In this document: in pieces, positions 50,103-58,660 of the stretch
Layout: the number at the start of each line of letters is the position of its first letter
Position numbering within the stretch: position 1 is the stretch's first letter
Assembly: GCF_000379525.1 (NCBI RefSeq)
Contig: NZ_KB902542.1
Coordinates: 38,388 to 102,387, forward strand
Source: Lamprocystis purpurea DSM 4197
GTDB taxonomy: Bacteria > Pseudomonadota > Gammaproteobacteria > Chromatiales > Chromatiaceae
Direction of reading: 5' to 3'
Length of the DNA stretch: 64,000 nt
Made by a program: the position numbers and the translations under genes
Notes under the pieces: model-generated
Told to the model about the DNA's origin: nothing
Seen by the model: the letters and a program-made list of their open reading frames with translations, nothing else
Databases searched by the model: none

Positions 50103-51689
50103 TCAGGCGGCGTCCGCGAGCCCGTGCAGGCGTGCCTCACACAGCAGCCGCAGGTCGGTGAGCGAGAGCGCCGACGGCAGCGGGCCGGTCTGTGCGGCAC
50201 CAACGCCCGCTCGCGCGTTGGTCAGTTGACGCAGGACGATCCGGTATTCGCGCCGTGCCGCATCGCCACGGCCGGCATCGCGATGACATTCGGCCAGTTG
50301 GAAATGGGCCGGCCAATGCTCCGGACGCTGGTAGATGGCGCGCCGCAGCGCGTCGACAGCCTCGTCCAGGTCACCCCGGGCGCGGGCGATGCGGCCGAGC
50401 AAGACCAGCGCGTCCACTGACCAGGCATCGGCGTCCAGCACCTGCCGCGCCGCGGTCCGGGCGGCCTCCAGGTCGCCACGCTCCAGCAACAGGTGCGCTT
50501 GCAGGGTCATGCACTCGGGGTCTGTCGCGGCGGCGACGCCGAGCGGGGCGAGGCAGGCAAGGGCCGCATCGACCTGCTCGGTACGCGCCAGACCGAGCGC
50601 TTCCTGGTAGCGCCGGGCGGCCGGTCGGATCGCCGCCGCGGCTTGCTCCGTGGGCGCGGCGTAGGGTCGCGTTGCGACAACCCGCGCGGCGTTCCCATCG
50701 GCAACGCGCGGATCCGGGTGCGTCCGCATGTCCGCGAGCGAGTCCGGGTTGGCGGACGGTGCAGCGCGGCGGGACGTTGCTTCCCCGCGTGTGCGTGCCT
50801 CCGCGGCCGGTGCGCTCCAGCCGTTCGGGAGTGTACCGGCAGGTGTCGCGGCGCGACCGCGGGTGGGTTCAGGAAGCCGCTCCGGCGACTGCTTGGCAAA
50901 AAACCAGACCCCTTCATGGTGCCGTGTCGGCAGCACGCCGAGGTCGTTGGCCAGCGTCTCGGCGGTACCGACGATCAGGTAGCCGTCGGGTCGCAGCAGC
51001 GCGCTCAGCCGATTCAGCACGGCGGCGCGGGTGGCCGCGTCGAAATAGATCGACAGATTGCGGTAGAAGATCAGATCGTGCCCGATGAGGTCATCAGGGA
51101 ACGGCTCGGCGAGCAGGTTCAGCGGGCGAAAGCGGACCTGACGACGCACCGCCGGGGCGATCAGTCGGGTGCCGTCCGGCGCCGACGTGAACCAGCGGGC
51201 GATCAGGTCGTCCGGCATGGCGCGGAAGGAAAAGGATCGGTAGCGTCCGCCCCTGGCCTGCTCCAGAGCGCGTTCGTCCACATCGGCGGCGCTGATCTGA
51301 AACCACCGTTCCGCCTGCTCACCCCAGCGCTGGCGCAGGGCGATGGCGATGGAGTAGGGCTCCTCGCCGGTGGCGCAGCCCACTGAAAGGATACGGATCG
51401 GATCATTCGGGTCGCGCGTGTGCAGCAGCCGCGGGGCAAGGTGCTCGGTGAGCAGCCGGAAATGGTGAGGCTCGCGGTAAAAATAGGTCTCCTTGATGGT
51501 CAGCAGGCTGGTCAGCGCTTGCATGACCGCCGCATCCTCGCGCAGGCGCGTCAGGTAGACGTCGGGGGCCGTCGTGCCCAACGCCGCCATTTGCGCCTCG
51601 ACGGCACGCTGCAGCCAAGCTTCTTGGTAGCCGTCGAAGTGCAACCCCAGCCGCTCCCGAATCAGCACCTTGGTCTGGGTCAGGTTCAT
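50103..51689 (-). CDS. cheR: CheR methyltransferase with C-terminal TPRs (WspC-like)
   Basis: 528 residues from an ATG overlapping the CheB stop (ATGA). CheR domain (1 to about 270): LLTIKETYFYREPHHFRLL, ILSVGCATGEEPYSIAIAL (SAM site), SAADVDERAL. IFYRNLSIYF stands where CheR usually has IFCRNVLIYF. A long Pro/Ala-rich linker (about 275-375) and TPR repeats (about 385-490, e.g. LERGDLEAARTAARQVLDAD, ARGDLDEAVDALRRAIYQRP) follow. Methylates the receptor's glutamates. The CheR-TPR fusion is the WspC hallmark. Confidence 0.93.
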   Translation of the reverse strand: MNLTQTKVLIRERLGLHFDGYQEAWLQRAVEAQMAALGTTAPDVYLTRLREDAAVMQALTSLLTIKETYFYREPHHFRLLTEHLAPRLLHTRDPNDPIRILSVGCATGEEPYSIAIALRQRWGEQAERWFQISAADVDERALEQARGGRYRSFSFRAMPDDLIARWFTSAPDGTRLIAPAVRRQVRFRPLNLLAEPFPDDLIGHDLIFYRNLSIYFDAATRAAVLNRLSALLRPDGYLIVGTAETLANDLGVLPTRHHEGVWFFAKQSPERLPEPTRGRAATPAGTLPNGWSAPAAEARTRGEATSRRAAPSANPDSLADMRTHPDPRVADGNAARVVATRPYAAPTEQAAAAIRPAARRYQEALGLARTEQVDAALACLAPLGVAAATDPECMTLQAHLLLERGDLEAARTAARQVLDADAWSVDALVLLGRIARARGDLDEAVDALRRAIYQRPEHWPAHFQLAECHRDAGRGDAARREYRIVLRQLTNARAGVGAAQTGPLPSALSLTDLRLLCEARLHGLADAA

Positions 51690-52738
51690 TCGGCGATGCC
51701 GCGGCCGGCGAGCCGGATCAGTTCGGCGGCGATGGCGGTCAATGGCAGTACCTGTTGTACGCCGCCGGCCATGATCGCCTCCCGATTCATGCCGAAGACC
51801 ACCGAGCTCGCCTCGTCCTGGGCAATGGTGGTGCCGCCGGCCGCGGCGATGGCGGCGATGCCGCGCGCGCCGTCCCGGCCCATGCCGGTAAGGATGATGC
51901 CGATTGCGCTGCGCCCGGCGGTCGCGGCTACCGAGCAGAGCAAGCGGTCGCAACTCGGGCGATAGCGGTCGCCCTCCAGGCGTGGACAGAGCTGGATGGT
52001 GCGTCCCGCCAGCACCGTCAGGTGGCTGCTGGAGTCGGCCACATAGATGCGGCCGGGTACCAGTTGATCGCCGTCGCGCGCCACTTCGACCGGTAACCGA
52101 CAAAGATCGTCGAGCCAGTGAGCCATGCCCGCGGCGAAGCCGTCGGAGATGTGTTGGGCAATCAGGACCGGGGCCATGAGCCCCGGCGGCAGCACCGGCA
52201 ACAACTGGGCCAAGGCCTGGGGTCCGCCGGTCGACGCGGCAATGGCGATCACCGGGTGACCGGGCGGGATGGTCGTGGGGTGGTCGGGCCTGCGGTCGGG
52301 TGCGGCGGCGGCCCCCGGGTGGCGCGCGCGCAAATGCCGGATCACCGGGACGCCGGCCAGCATCCGCAGCCGCGCGGTGAAGGCCGGCCCGGCGTCCGTG
52401 TCGGGTTTGGGGATGGCATCGAGTGCGCCGCGGGCGACCGCGGCCATTGCCTGGGCGGCATCGGTGAGGTCCGAGACGACCAGGATACGGGTGGCACAGC
52501 GGTCCATGATCTCGGCGATGGCCTGCATCCCGTCCATGACCGGCATGCGCAGGTCCATGGTCACGAGGTCGGGACGCAAACGGCCCGCCTGCTCCACCGC
52601 GGACTGACCGTCAGCCGCCTCGCCGCAGACCGTCAACCGCGGGTCGTCCTCGATCATGGCCCGCAGCAGACCGCGGGCCGTGTCACTGTCGTCCACCACC
52701 AGCACCCGCACCGGTCCCTCGTGCCGCGCGGCGGCCAT
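51686..52738 (-). CDS. cheB: CheB methylesterase (WspF-like)
   Basis: 350 residues. Receiver domain with VRVLVVDDSDTARGLLRAMIE and VTMDLRMPVMDGMQA, then the methylesterase domain with catalytic Ser in IAASTGGPQALAQLL, catalytic His in VLIAQHISDGFA and catalytic Asp in LTGMGRDGARG. Removes methyl groups or deamidates receptor glutamines to reset sensitivity. The ATG overlaps the MCP stop (TGATG). In Wsp systems the CheB equivalent (WspF) is the brake whose loss locks c-di-GMP production on. Confidence 0.95.
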   Translation of the reverse strand: MAAARHEGPVRVLVVDDSDTARGLLRAMIEDDPRLTVCGEAADGQSAVEQAGRLRPDLVTMDLRMPVMDGMQAIAEIMDRCATRILVVSDLTDAAQAMAAVARGALDAIPKPDTDAGPAFTARLRMLAGVPVIRHLRARHPGAAAAPDRRPDHPTTIPPGHPVIAIAASTGGPQALAQLLPVLPPGLMAPVLIAQHISDGFAAGMAHWLDDLCRLPVEVARDGDQLVPGRIYVADSSSHLTVLAGRTIQLCPRLEGDRYRPSCDRLLCSVAATAGRSAIGIILTGMGRDGARGIAAIAAAGGTTIAQDEASSVVFGMNREAIMAGGVQQVLPLTAIAAELIRLAGRGIAE

Positions 52739-54741
52739 CAGCCGACGCTCGCCGGTCCGGCGGCGGCCTGCCGGTCTGCTGCTGCCCGTGCGGCAGACGC
52801 GTCCGTTGCCGCGGCGTCATCAGGATGGCCGGGCGTATTCAGTTTGAAGCCTTCGACCTGGCCCTTGAGTCCCGCGGAGAGCCGCGTCATCGCCTGAGCG
52901 ATGGCGGCGATGCGCCGCACGGACCCGGCGGTGTCGGCGCTGGCGGTGACGATCTCGCGCAGGGCCACCACCACCTGGGTGCTGGCCGTGCGCTGTTGTT
53001 GACTGGAGAGGCTGATCTGCTGAGCCGCGCTGGTGGTCTGCCCGGCATCGGCAACCAGGGCGTTGAGGAACTCCGCGGCTTGGGCCGATTCGGCCATTCC
53101 CTGCGCGATGCCCGTGTTGCCCTTCTCCGAGGTGACCACCAGGCGGCTGATCGACTCCTGGATCTCGCCGACCTTGGTCTCGATCTCGCTGGTGGACTCG
53201 GTGACCGAGTCGGCCAGGCGGCGGATTTCAGCCGCCACCACGCTGAAGCGCTTGCCGGACTCACCGGCCGAGGCGGCCTCCAGCGCGGCGTTGAATGCAA
53301 TCAATTTGGTCTGATCGGCCACCGTGTCGATGATCTCCATGACCCGGGAGATTTCTTTGGACTTGTGCCCCAGATCGACGATGTCGGCCAGTGCGCTCTG
53401 GCTGTCGCCGCGGATGGCCCCCATCCGGTCGGCCAGCCGCTGCATCGCCTGCGCACCCGCGCGGCTTTGATCGAAGGTGCGCCGGGCCACCTCGACCACT
53501 GATTCGGAATACTCGGCGATCTGCGTCGAGGACGCGGACAGCTCCTCCATGGTGGAGGTGATTTCCGCCACCGAGGCGGACATCTCGGTCGAATTGGCGG
53601 CCTGGCCATCGACCGCCTGGGCGATTTCCTGGGCGGCCCGATGCACCGCGGCGGCATTGGTATCCACCTCCGCCACCAGCGAATGCAGATGGCCGCGCAT
53701 CGCATTGGCGGCGCGCGCCAGTTCAGCCAGTTCATCCTTGCCCCCGGCGGGGACGTCATGGCTGAGATCGCCGGCCGCAACCCGCTGGACCCCCTGGGTC
53801 AACAGTCGAATCCGCCGGCTCAGTGCCCGCGCCGTCAGCAGCGCGATCCCCACGCCGACAAGCAGGGCCAGCCCGCCGCTCAGCCGGGCTTGCGTGGTGG
53901 CGTCGGACATGGCGGTCTGATAAAGCGACCGATCCCGCGCTACCTCGGCCACCCCGAGCGGCGTACCGGAATAATCGCGAACGACCGCGGCATAGACCGC
54001 CAGTTGGCGGCCGTCAACCGTGATTTCGACTAGTTGCGGCTCCCCGGCCAGCGCCGCGCGCAGCACGGCGGGGGCGAGCAGCGCCCGCTTGCCGTAGGTC
54101 GTGGCGAAGGTCTCGATGGTGTCGTCGCTCACCAGATGCAGTCCGGCATCGACGCCGAAATTGACCTTGAATGCATCGAAGAACGGCTGGCCGAACGACA
54201 TGCCGAATTCGACCACACCCAGATGCTGCCCGCCGTCGAAGACTGGGACCATCCCGCGGGCACCGAGCCCGGCGACCCCGACCTCGAGACCGCGTTGCGG
54301 GGCGCGGGTGTTATTGGCCTCCACCACCGATTTGCGGATGGCCGACAGGTCATCGCCGAACTTGTCTAGCAGGTGCAGGCGCAGGAAGGAGGTGGCGGGC
54401 GGGGTATGGAACTGGAACTGCACCGCGCCGTAGTCCTTCGCCAGAACCTGGTAGGGCGGCAACAGGGTGGCCTGCAGCCAGGCCCGGTCGCCGGCGGCGA
54501 AATGGCTCTGCACCTCCGGCAGGTTGGCCACCAGGGCGCTGAGCGCCTGCGCCAACCGGGTTTCGGCCGCCACCCCGGCGATCAGACTCTGCATCGATTG
54601 GCGCAATTCGGCGCGCTCGGCCGTGAGGATCACCTCGCGCAGGCTGAGCAGATTGCCGTAGCCCTGGGCACTGACCGCCAGCAGGATCGCTAGGCCCATC
54701 CCCAGCATGATGTTGGCCCAGAGGTGCAGATTCTTGAACAT
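52738..54741 (-). CDS. Methyl-accepting chemotaxis protein with Cache-type sensor (WspA-like position)
   Basis: 667 residues. TM1 (about 8-30), large periplasmic sensor (about 32-285) of Cache_3-like type (ATSFLRLHLLDKFGDDLSAIRKSVVEANNTRA, GIRGMVP-like GARGMVPVFDGGQHLGVVEFGMSFGQ), TM2 (about 287-307), HAMP, and a cytoplasmic signalling helix pair with the hairpin tip VMEIIDTVADQTKLIAFNAALEAASAGESGKRF. No C-terminal CheR-docking pentapeptide. First gene of the operon; ligand unknown. It is divergent from the RNase T2 gene across a 280-nt gap that contains an AT-rich stretch (54795-54815) suitable for promoters but no gene. Confidence 0.94.
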   Translation of the reverse strand: MFKNLHLWANIMLGMGLAILLAVSAQGYGNLLSLREVILTAERAELRQSMQSLIAGVAAETRLAQALSALVANLPEVQSHFAAGDRAWLQATLLPPYQVLAKDYGAVQFQFHTPPATSFLRLHLLDKFGDDLSAIRKSVVEANNTRAPQRGLEVGVAGLGARGMVPVFDGGQHLGVVEFGMSFGQPFFDAFKVNFGVDAGLHLVSDDTIETFATTYGKRALLAPAVLRAALAGEPQLVEITVDGRQLAVYAAVVRDYSGTPLGVAEVARDRSLYQTAMSDATTQARLSGGLALLVGVGIALLTARALSRRIRLLTQGVQRVAAGDLSHDVPAGGKDELAELARAANAMRGHLHSLVAEVDTNAAAVHRAAQEIAQAVDGQAANSTEMSASVAEITSTMEELSASSTQIAEYSESVVEVARRTFDQSRAGAQAMQRLADRMGAIRGDSQSALADIVDLGHKSKEISRVMEIIDTVADQTKLIAFNAALEAASAGESGKRFSVVAAEIRRLADSVTESTSEIETKVGEIQESISRLVVTSEKGNTGIAQGMAESAQAAEFLNALVADAGQTTSAAQQISLSSQQQRTASTQVVVALREIVTASADTAGSVRRIAAIAQAMTRLSAGLKGQVEGFKLNTPGHPDDAAATDASAARAAADRQAAAGPASVG

Positions 54742-55021
54742 CGAGACTCACCTCAGGCGGCAGGCGGCGCCAGGTCTGGTCCAGCGATCGGTTTGGTTAA
54801 TTAAGCATAACAGTAGCAGGGATTCAACGGCAGATCAGGCCGTGGTTCGCAGGATGCACCGGCAGGTGCCGGATCACTCGCGCCCGGTGATCGGGCGGGG
54901 CTTGAAGTGGTTGCCAACCCGACGCGCTTGGGCGAGCATCGCGGTTTCCGGATCGCCGGGTGCTGACCCGCGATCCTTCGCCTTTTCCGGATGGAAAGGC
55001 GCCCTATCCGAGGACCGTCCA

Positions 55022-56020
55022 ATGCACGTGCCGTGCCTGCTGACTGCCTTGCTCTGCTGCTGGCCGCTGGTCGGCTTGGCCGAACCCTTTTCGGCCGGGC
55101 TGATTGCCGAACGGGACTGTCCCGCGGGGATCTCGACCAAACATCAGGAAAATCCGGGTCAAGTCCGCCTGGTCCCCGGTGAGACCTATCGGGTCGTCGC
55201 ACGCAATCGGGCGGAGCCGACGCATTACCAAGTGCGCATCGAGTCCGCGCGTCCGCGGGAGCGGTGGGTGGAGGTTGCGTGTGGCCGGCTCGCCCCGGCG
55301 GTCACTGATACTCCGCGGGGGCCGGACGCGGCATCGGCACCAGTGTCCGCACCGACCAGGACCGGCGGCATGGACCAACAGTTCGTGCTGGCGGCGAGTT
55401 GGCAGCCGGCCTTCTGTGAGCAGCGCCAGGGTCGGCCCGAATGTCGCGGTCAGACCCCGACACGCGCCGATGCCAGGCAGTTCTCGCTCCACGGACTCTG
55501 GCCGCAGCCGATCGGCCGCGCCTACTGTGGGGTGGAGCGGCCGCAGCGGGAGCATTCGGAATCCGGAGACTGGCAGCGGTTGCCCACGCCGGACCTGAAA
55601 CCCGTCACCCGCGGCGCGCTGGAACAGCGGATGCCGGGGACGCTCTCCGCGCTGGAGCGCCACGAGTGGCTCAAACACGGAACCTGTTACGGCGCGGATG
55701 CGGACACCTATTTTCGTCACTCGCTGGCCCTGCTCGATCAACTCAATGCCTCCGACGTGCGGACGCTCTTCGAAGCGAGCATCGGCCGGCGGCTGCGCGC
55801 CGAGCAGGTGCGCGACGCCTTCGACCGTGCGTTCGGCCCCGGCACCGGGGAACGGGTGCGGCTGGAATGTGACCCCGCGGGGCAGATCACTGAGTTGCGG
55901 ATCGGGCTCAAGGGCGTGATCACCGACCAGTCGACCTTGGGAGACCTGATCCGCGCGGCGCCCACGCGCACCCTGGGCTGCCGCGGCGGCTGGGTGGATC
56001 GGGCGGGGCCGGGGCGTTAG
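55022..56020 (+). CDS. Secreted ribonuclease T2
   Basis: 332 residues from the ATG at 55022; signal peptide of about 19 residues (cleavage near LVGLA-EP). After an N-terminal region of about 100 residues, the RNase T2 domain has both catalytic motifs: FSLHGLWPQP (CAS I) and RHEWLKHGTCYG (CAS II), with Cys typical of the fold (CRGQT, YCGVE, GTCYG, LGCRGG). Cleaves RNA non-specifically to nucleoside 3'-phosphates in the periplasm or outside. The stop is 2 nt from the permease start, pointing to a scavenging unit. Confidence 0.93.
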   Translation: MHVPCLLTALLCCWPLVGLAEPFSAGLIAERDCPAGISTKHQENPGQVRLVPGETYRVVARNRAEPTHYQVRIESARPRERWVEVACGRLAPAVTDTPRGPDAASAPVSAPTRTGGMDQQFVLAASWQPAFCEQRQGRPECRGQTPTRADARQFSLHGLWPQPIGRAYCGVERPQREHSESGDWQRLPTPDLKPVTRGALEQRMPGTLSALERHEWLKHGTCYGADADTYFRHSLALLDQLNASDVRTLFEASIGRRLRAEQVRDAFDRAFGPGTGERVRLECDPAGQITELRIGLKGVITDQSTLGDLIRAAPTRTLGCRGGWVDRAGPGR

Positions 56021-56022
56021 GC

Positions 56023-57300
56023 GTGTTCAACCTGCGCGAGGCCGGAACCACGGTCCGGACCGAGATTCTCGCCGGCTTCACGACCTGGCTCGCGATGGTC
56101 TATATCGTGGCGGTCAACCCGAGCATCCTGGCCACCACCGGCATGGACCAGGGAGCACTGTTCGTGGCGACTTGCCTGGGTGCCGGCATCGCCTCGATCG
56201 TCATGGGGGTCTATGCCAACTACCCGCTGGCGCTGGCGCCCGGTATGGGGCTGAATGCCTATTTTGCTTTCGCCGTGGTGGGCGGCATGCAGGTGCCCTG
56301 GCAGGTCGCGCTGGGTGCGGTCTTCCTGTCCGGCGTCTTATTCCTGATCGTCTCGCTGCTGCGCCTGCGCGAATGGCTGATCAATGCCATTCCATTGTCG
56401 CTCAAGCTGGGGATCGGTGCCGGCATCGGCTTCTTCCTGGCGCTGATCGGGCTGGAGCATATGGGCGTGGTCGCGGCGAGCCCGGCTACCTACGTGACTC
56501 TGGGTCAGCTCGGTAACCCCGCGACGCTGCTCGCCTGCGCCGGCTTCCTGGTGATGGCCGGACTGGCGGCGCGCGGCTTGGCCACGGCGGTGCTGATCGG
56601 TATCCTGGCGACTGCCGCGGCCGGCATCCCGTTCGGGCTGACCACTTTTCACGGCGTGATGGCCATGCCGCCCTCCCTGGCGCCCACCTTGCTGCAGATG
56701 GACATCCCCGGCGCGCTCAGCCTGGGCGTGGTCAGTATCGTGCTGACTTTTTTCCTGGTCGACCTGCTGGACAACGCCGGCACCCTGATCGCGGTCACTC
56801 ACCGCGCCGGGCTGATGCGGCCGGACGGCACGGTGCCGCGGCTCAAAGAGGCACTCACGGCGGATTCGGGCGGCGCCATGCTGGGCGCGGCGCTCGGTAC
56901 CTCCACCGTCACCAGCTACATCGAGAGCGCGGCGGGCATCCAGGCCGGCGGGCGCACCGGGCTGACGGCGGTGGTGACCGGCGTGCTGTTCCTCGCGACC
57001 CTCTTCTTCGCCCCGCTCGCCATGGCGCTGCCCGACTTCGCCACCGCGCCCGCGCTGGTGTTCGTCGCCTGCCTGATGGCACAGGCACTGCGGGATCTCA
57101 ACTGGGATGATCTGACCGACACGCTGCCGGCGGTGGTGACGGCGCTGACGATGCCGTTCACCTTCTCGATCGCCGCCGGCATCGGGTTGGGGTTCATCGT
57201 CTATGCGGTGGTCAAGACGCTCGCCGGTCGCCGGCGCGAGGTGAGCGGGGCGGTGTGGCTGATCGCGGCGGCCTCGGCGGCAAAGTTTGCGATTCAGTAG
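56023..57300 (+). CDS. NCS2-family nucleobase permease (AzgA-like)
   Basis: 425 residues with about 12 membrane helices and a GTG start 2 nt after the RNase T2 stop. Conserved motifs of the AzgA/GhxP (purine) branch of NCS2: TEILAGFTTWLAMVYIVAVNP, APGMGLNAYFAF, GIGAGIGFFLALIGL, DLLDNAGTLIAVTHRAG, GALGTSTVTSYIESAAGI-like (GAALGTSTVTSYIES). Proton-linked import of adenine, guanine or hypoxanthine is the expected function. Direct pairing with a secreted RNase fits uptake of bases from degraded RNA. Confidence 0.93.
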   Translation: MFNLREAGTTVRTEILAGFTTWLAMVYIVAVNPSILATTGMDQGALFVATCLGAGIASIVMGVYANYPLALAPGMGLNAYFAFAVVGGMQVPWQVALGAVFLSGVLFLIVSLLRLREWLINAIPLSLKLGIGAGIGFFLALIGLEHMGVVAASPATYVTLGQLGNPATLLACAGFLVMAGLAARGLATAVLIGILATAAAGIPFGLTTFHGVMAMPPSLAPTLLQMDIPGALSLGVVSIVLTFFLVDLLDNAGTLIAVTHRAGLMRPDGTVPRLKEALTADSGGAMLGAALGTSTVTSYIESAAGIQAGGRTGLTAVVTGVLFLATLFFAPLAMALPDFATAPALVFVACLMAQALRDLNWDDLTDTLPAVVTALTMPFTFSIAAGIGLGFIVYAVVKTLAGRRREVSGAVWLIAAASAAKFAIQ

Positions 57301-57409
57301 GCGGCAGCATCCGGGTGCGCCGCCGGGTCGTCATCCCAGGCACCCGAGCCCGGCGTCCCGCCAGGACTCCGGTGCTCGCGATGCCTTTGAGGTTTGCGGG
57401 AAGGCTCCG

Positions 57410-58300
57410 CTAGACCCGTCGCGCATCCATCATGCGTTCGATGATCGGCTGCAGGATGATCTCCATCGCCATCCCCATCTTGCCGCCGGGCACCACCATG
57501 CTGTTACGCCGCGACATGAAGGAGTCCTTGATCATGGAGAGCAGGTAGGGGAAGCTGACTTCCAGTTTCTCCGGCTCCTTGAAGCGGATGATGACGAAAC
57601 TTTCGTCGGCGGTGGGGATGTCGCGCGCGATGAACGGGTTGGAGGTGTCGACCGTGGCGACGCGCTGGAAGTTGATGTCGGTCAGTGAAAACTGGGGCGT
57701 GATATGGCGGATGTAGTCCGGCATGCGCCGCATGATGGTGTCGACGATGGCCTCGGCCGAGTAGCCGCGCTCCAGGTTGTCACGGTGAATCTTCTGGATC
57801 CATTCCAGATTCACGATGGGCACCACGCCCACGCCCAAGTCCACATGGGCGGCGACATTGTCTTCCTCGGTGACGACCAGCCCGTGCAGGCCTTCGTAGA
57901 AGAGCAAATCAGTGTTGTCCGGCAGATCTTCCCACGGCGTGAACTGACCGGCCGTCAGTTGGGTGCCGAGCCGGGCGTTCTGCTCCGCGGCCTCGCTGTC
58001 GCTATGGATGTAATACCGCTTCTTGCCGGTGCCGGTCTCGCCGTAGCTGTGGAATAGCCCCGCCAGCAGTTCGAAGTGGTTGGCCTCGGGGCCGAAATGA
58101 CTCAGGTTGCGGTGTTCCGCGGCGGCGCGGGTGGCCTCGACCTTCATGGCGGCACGGTCGTACCGGTGAAAGCTGTCACCCTCGATGACCGCGGCAGTAA
58201 TGCCGTCTCGATAAAAAATGTGTTCGAAAGCGCGCTTGACGGTGGTCGTACCGGCGCCGGACGAGCCGGTGACGGCGACAATCGGGTGTTTCTTGGACAT
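57410..58300 (-). CDS. prk: Phosphoribulokinase
   Basis: 296 residues. ATP-dependent phosphorylation of ribulose 5-phosphate to ribulose 1,5-bisphosphate, the committed step of the Calvin cycle. P-loop GSSGAGTTTVKRAFEHIF (residues 12-29), IEGDSFHRYDR, HFGPEANHFELLAGLF, LLFYEGLHGLVV and VNLEWIQKIHRDNLERGYS are typical of the short bacterial class I form (about 290 residues) used by proteobacterial autotrophs. The gene stands alone with a 360-nt upstream gap; no RuBisCO in the window. It is key evidence for an autotrophic host. Confidence 0.96.
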   Translation of the reverse strand: MSKKHPIVAVTGSSGAGTTTVKRAFEHIFYRDGITAAVIEGDSFHRYDRAAMKVEATRAAAEHRNLSHFGPEANHFELLAGLFHSYGETGTGKKRYYIHSDSEAAEQNARLGTQLTAGQFTPWEDLPDNTDLLFYEGLHGLVVTEEDNVAAHVDLGVGVVPIVNLEWIQKIHRDNLERGYSAEAIVDTIMRRMPDYIRHITPQFSLTDINFQRVATVDTSNPFIARDIPTADESFVIIRFKEPEKLEVSFPYLLSMIKDSFMSRRNSMVVPGGKMGMAMEIILQPIIERMMDARRV

Positions 58301-58660
58301 GGCGTTCTCCCCTTGTTCTCTCAGGTCCGGCCTAATTTACACGGCCCCAGGCACCTGGTGAGGCGCGCTCGCCGGGGTTTTGGTCGGTGCTTGGTCGTTG
58401 TCGTTCGAGAAGGATTAGCTAATATACCATGAGTTTGGGGGCCGAGTGCCAGTGGAAATTTGTCGGGTTCTAACCGGTAACAGGGCCTTGGCGCCGCGCC
58501 GTCACGGTGCCTGGATCGGTTGACCGGGACCTTCCAGGTCGGGAAGGGGTCGCCGGGGTTGGTAGGCGCTCTTGATCAAACAATGACAACAACAGGTGTC
58601 GCTGCGCATGGGCCGTTCTTTGCGGCCCGGCGTCGGCGTTCGCCGGCGGAGTAGCGAAGC
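58301..58660. other. Intergenic region between prk and the hybrid kinase
   Basis: 360 nt between divergent genes with no supported reading frame. At 58411-58428 an AT-rich stretch (gattagctaatatacc) offers -10-like boxes on both strands, so it may hold both promoters. I see no clear hairpin or repeat. Confidence 0.35.
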
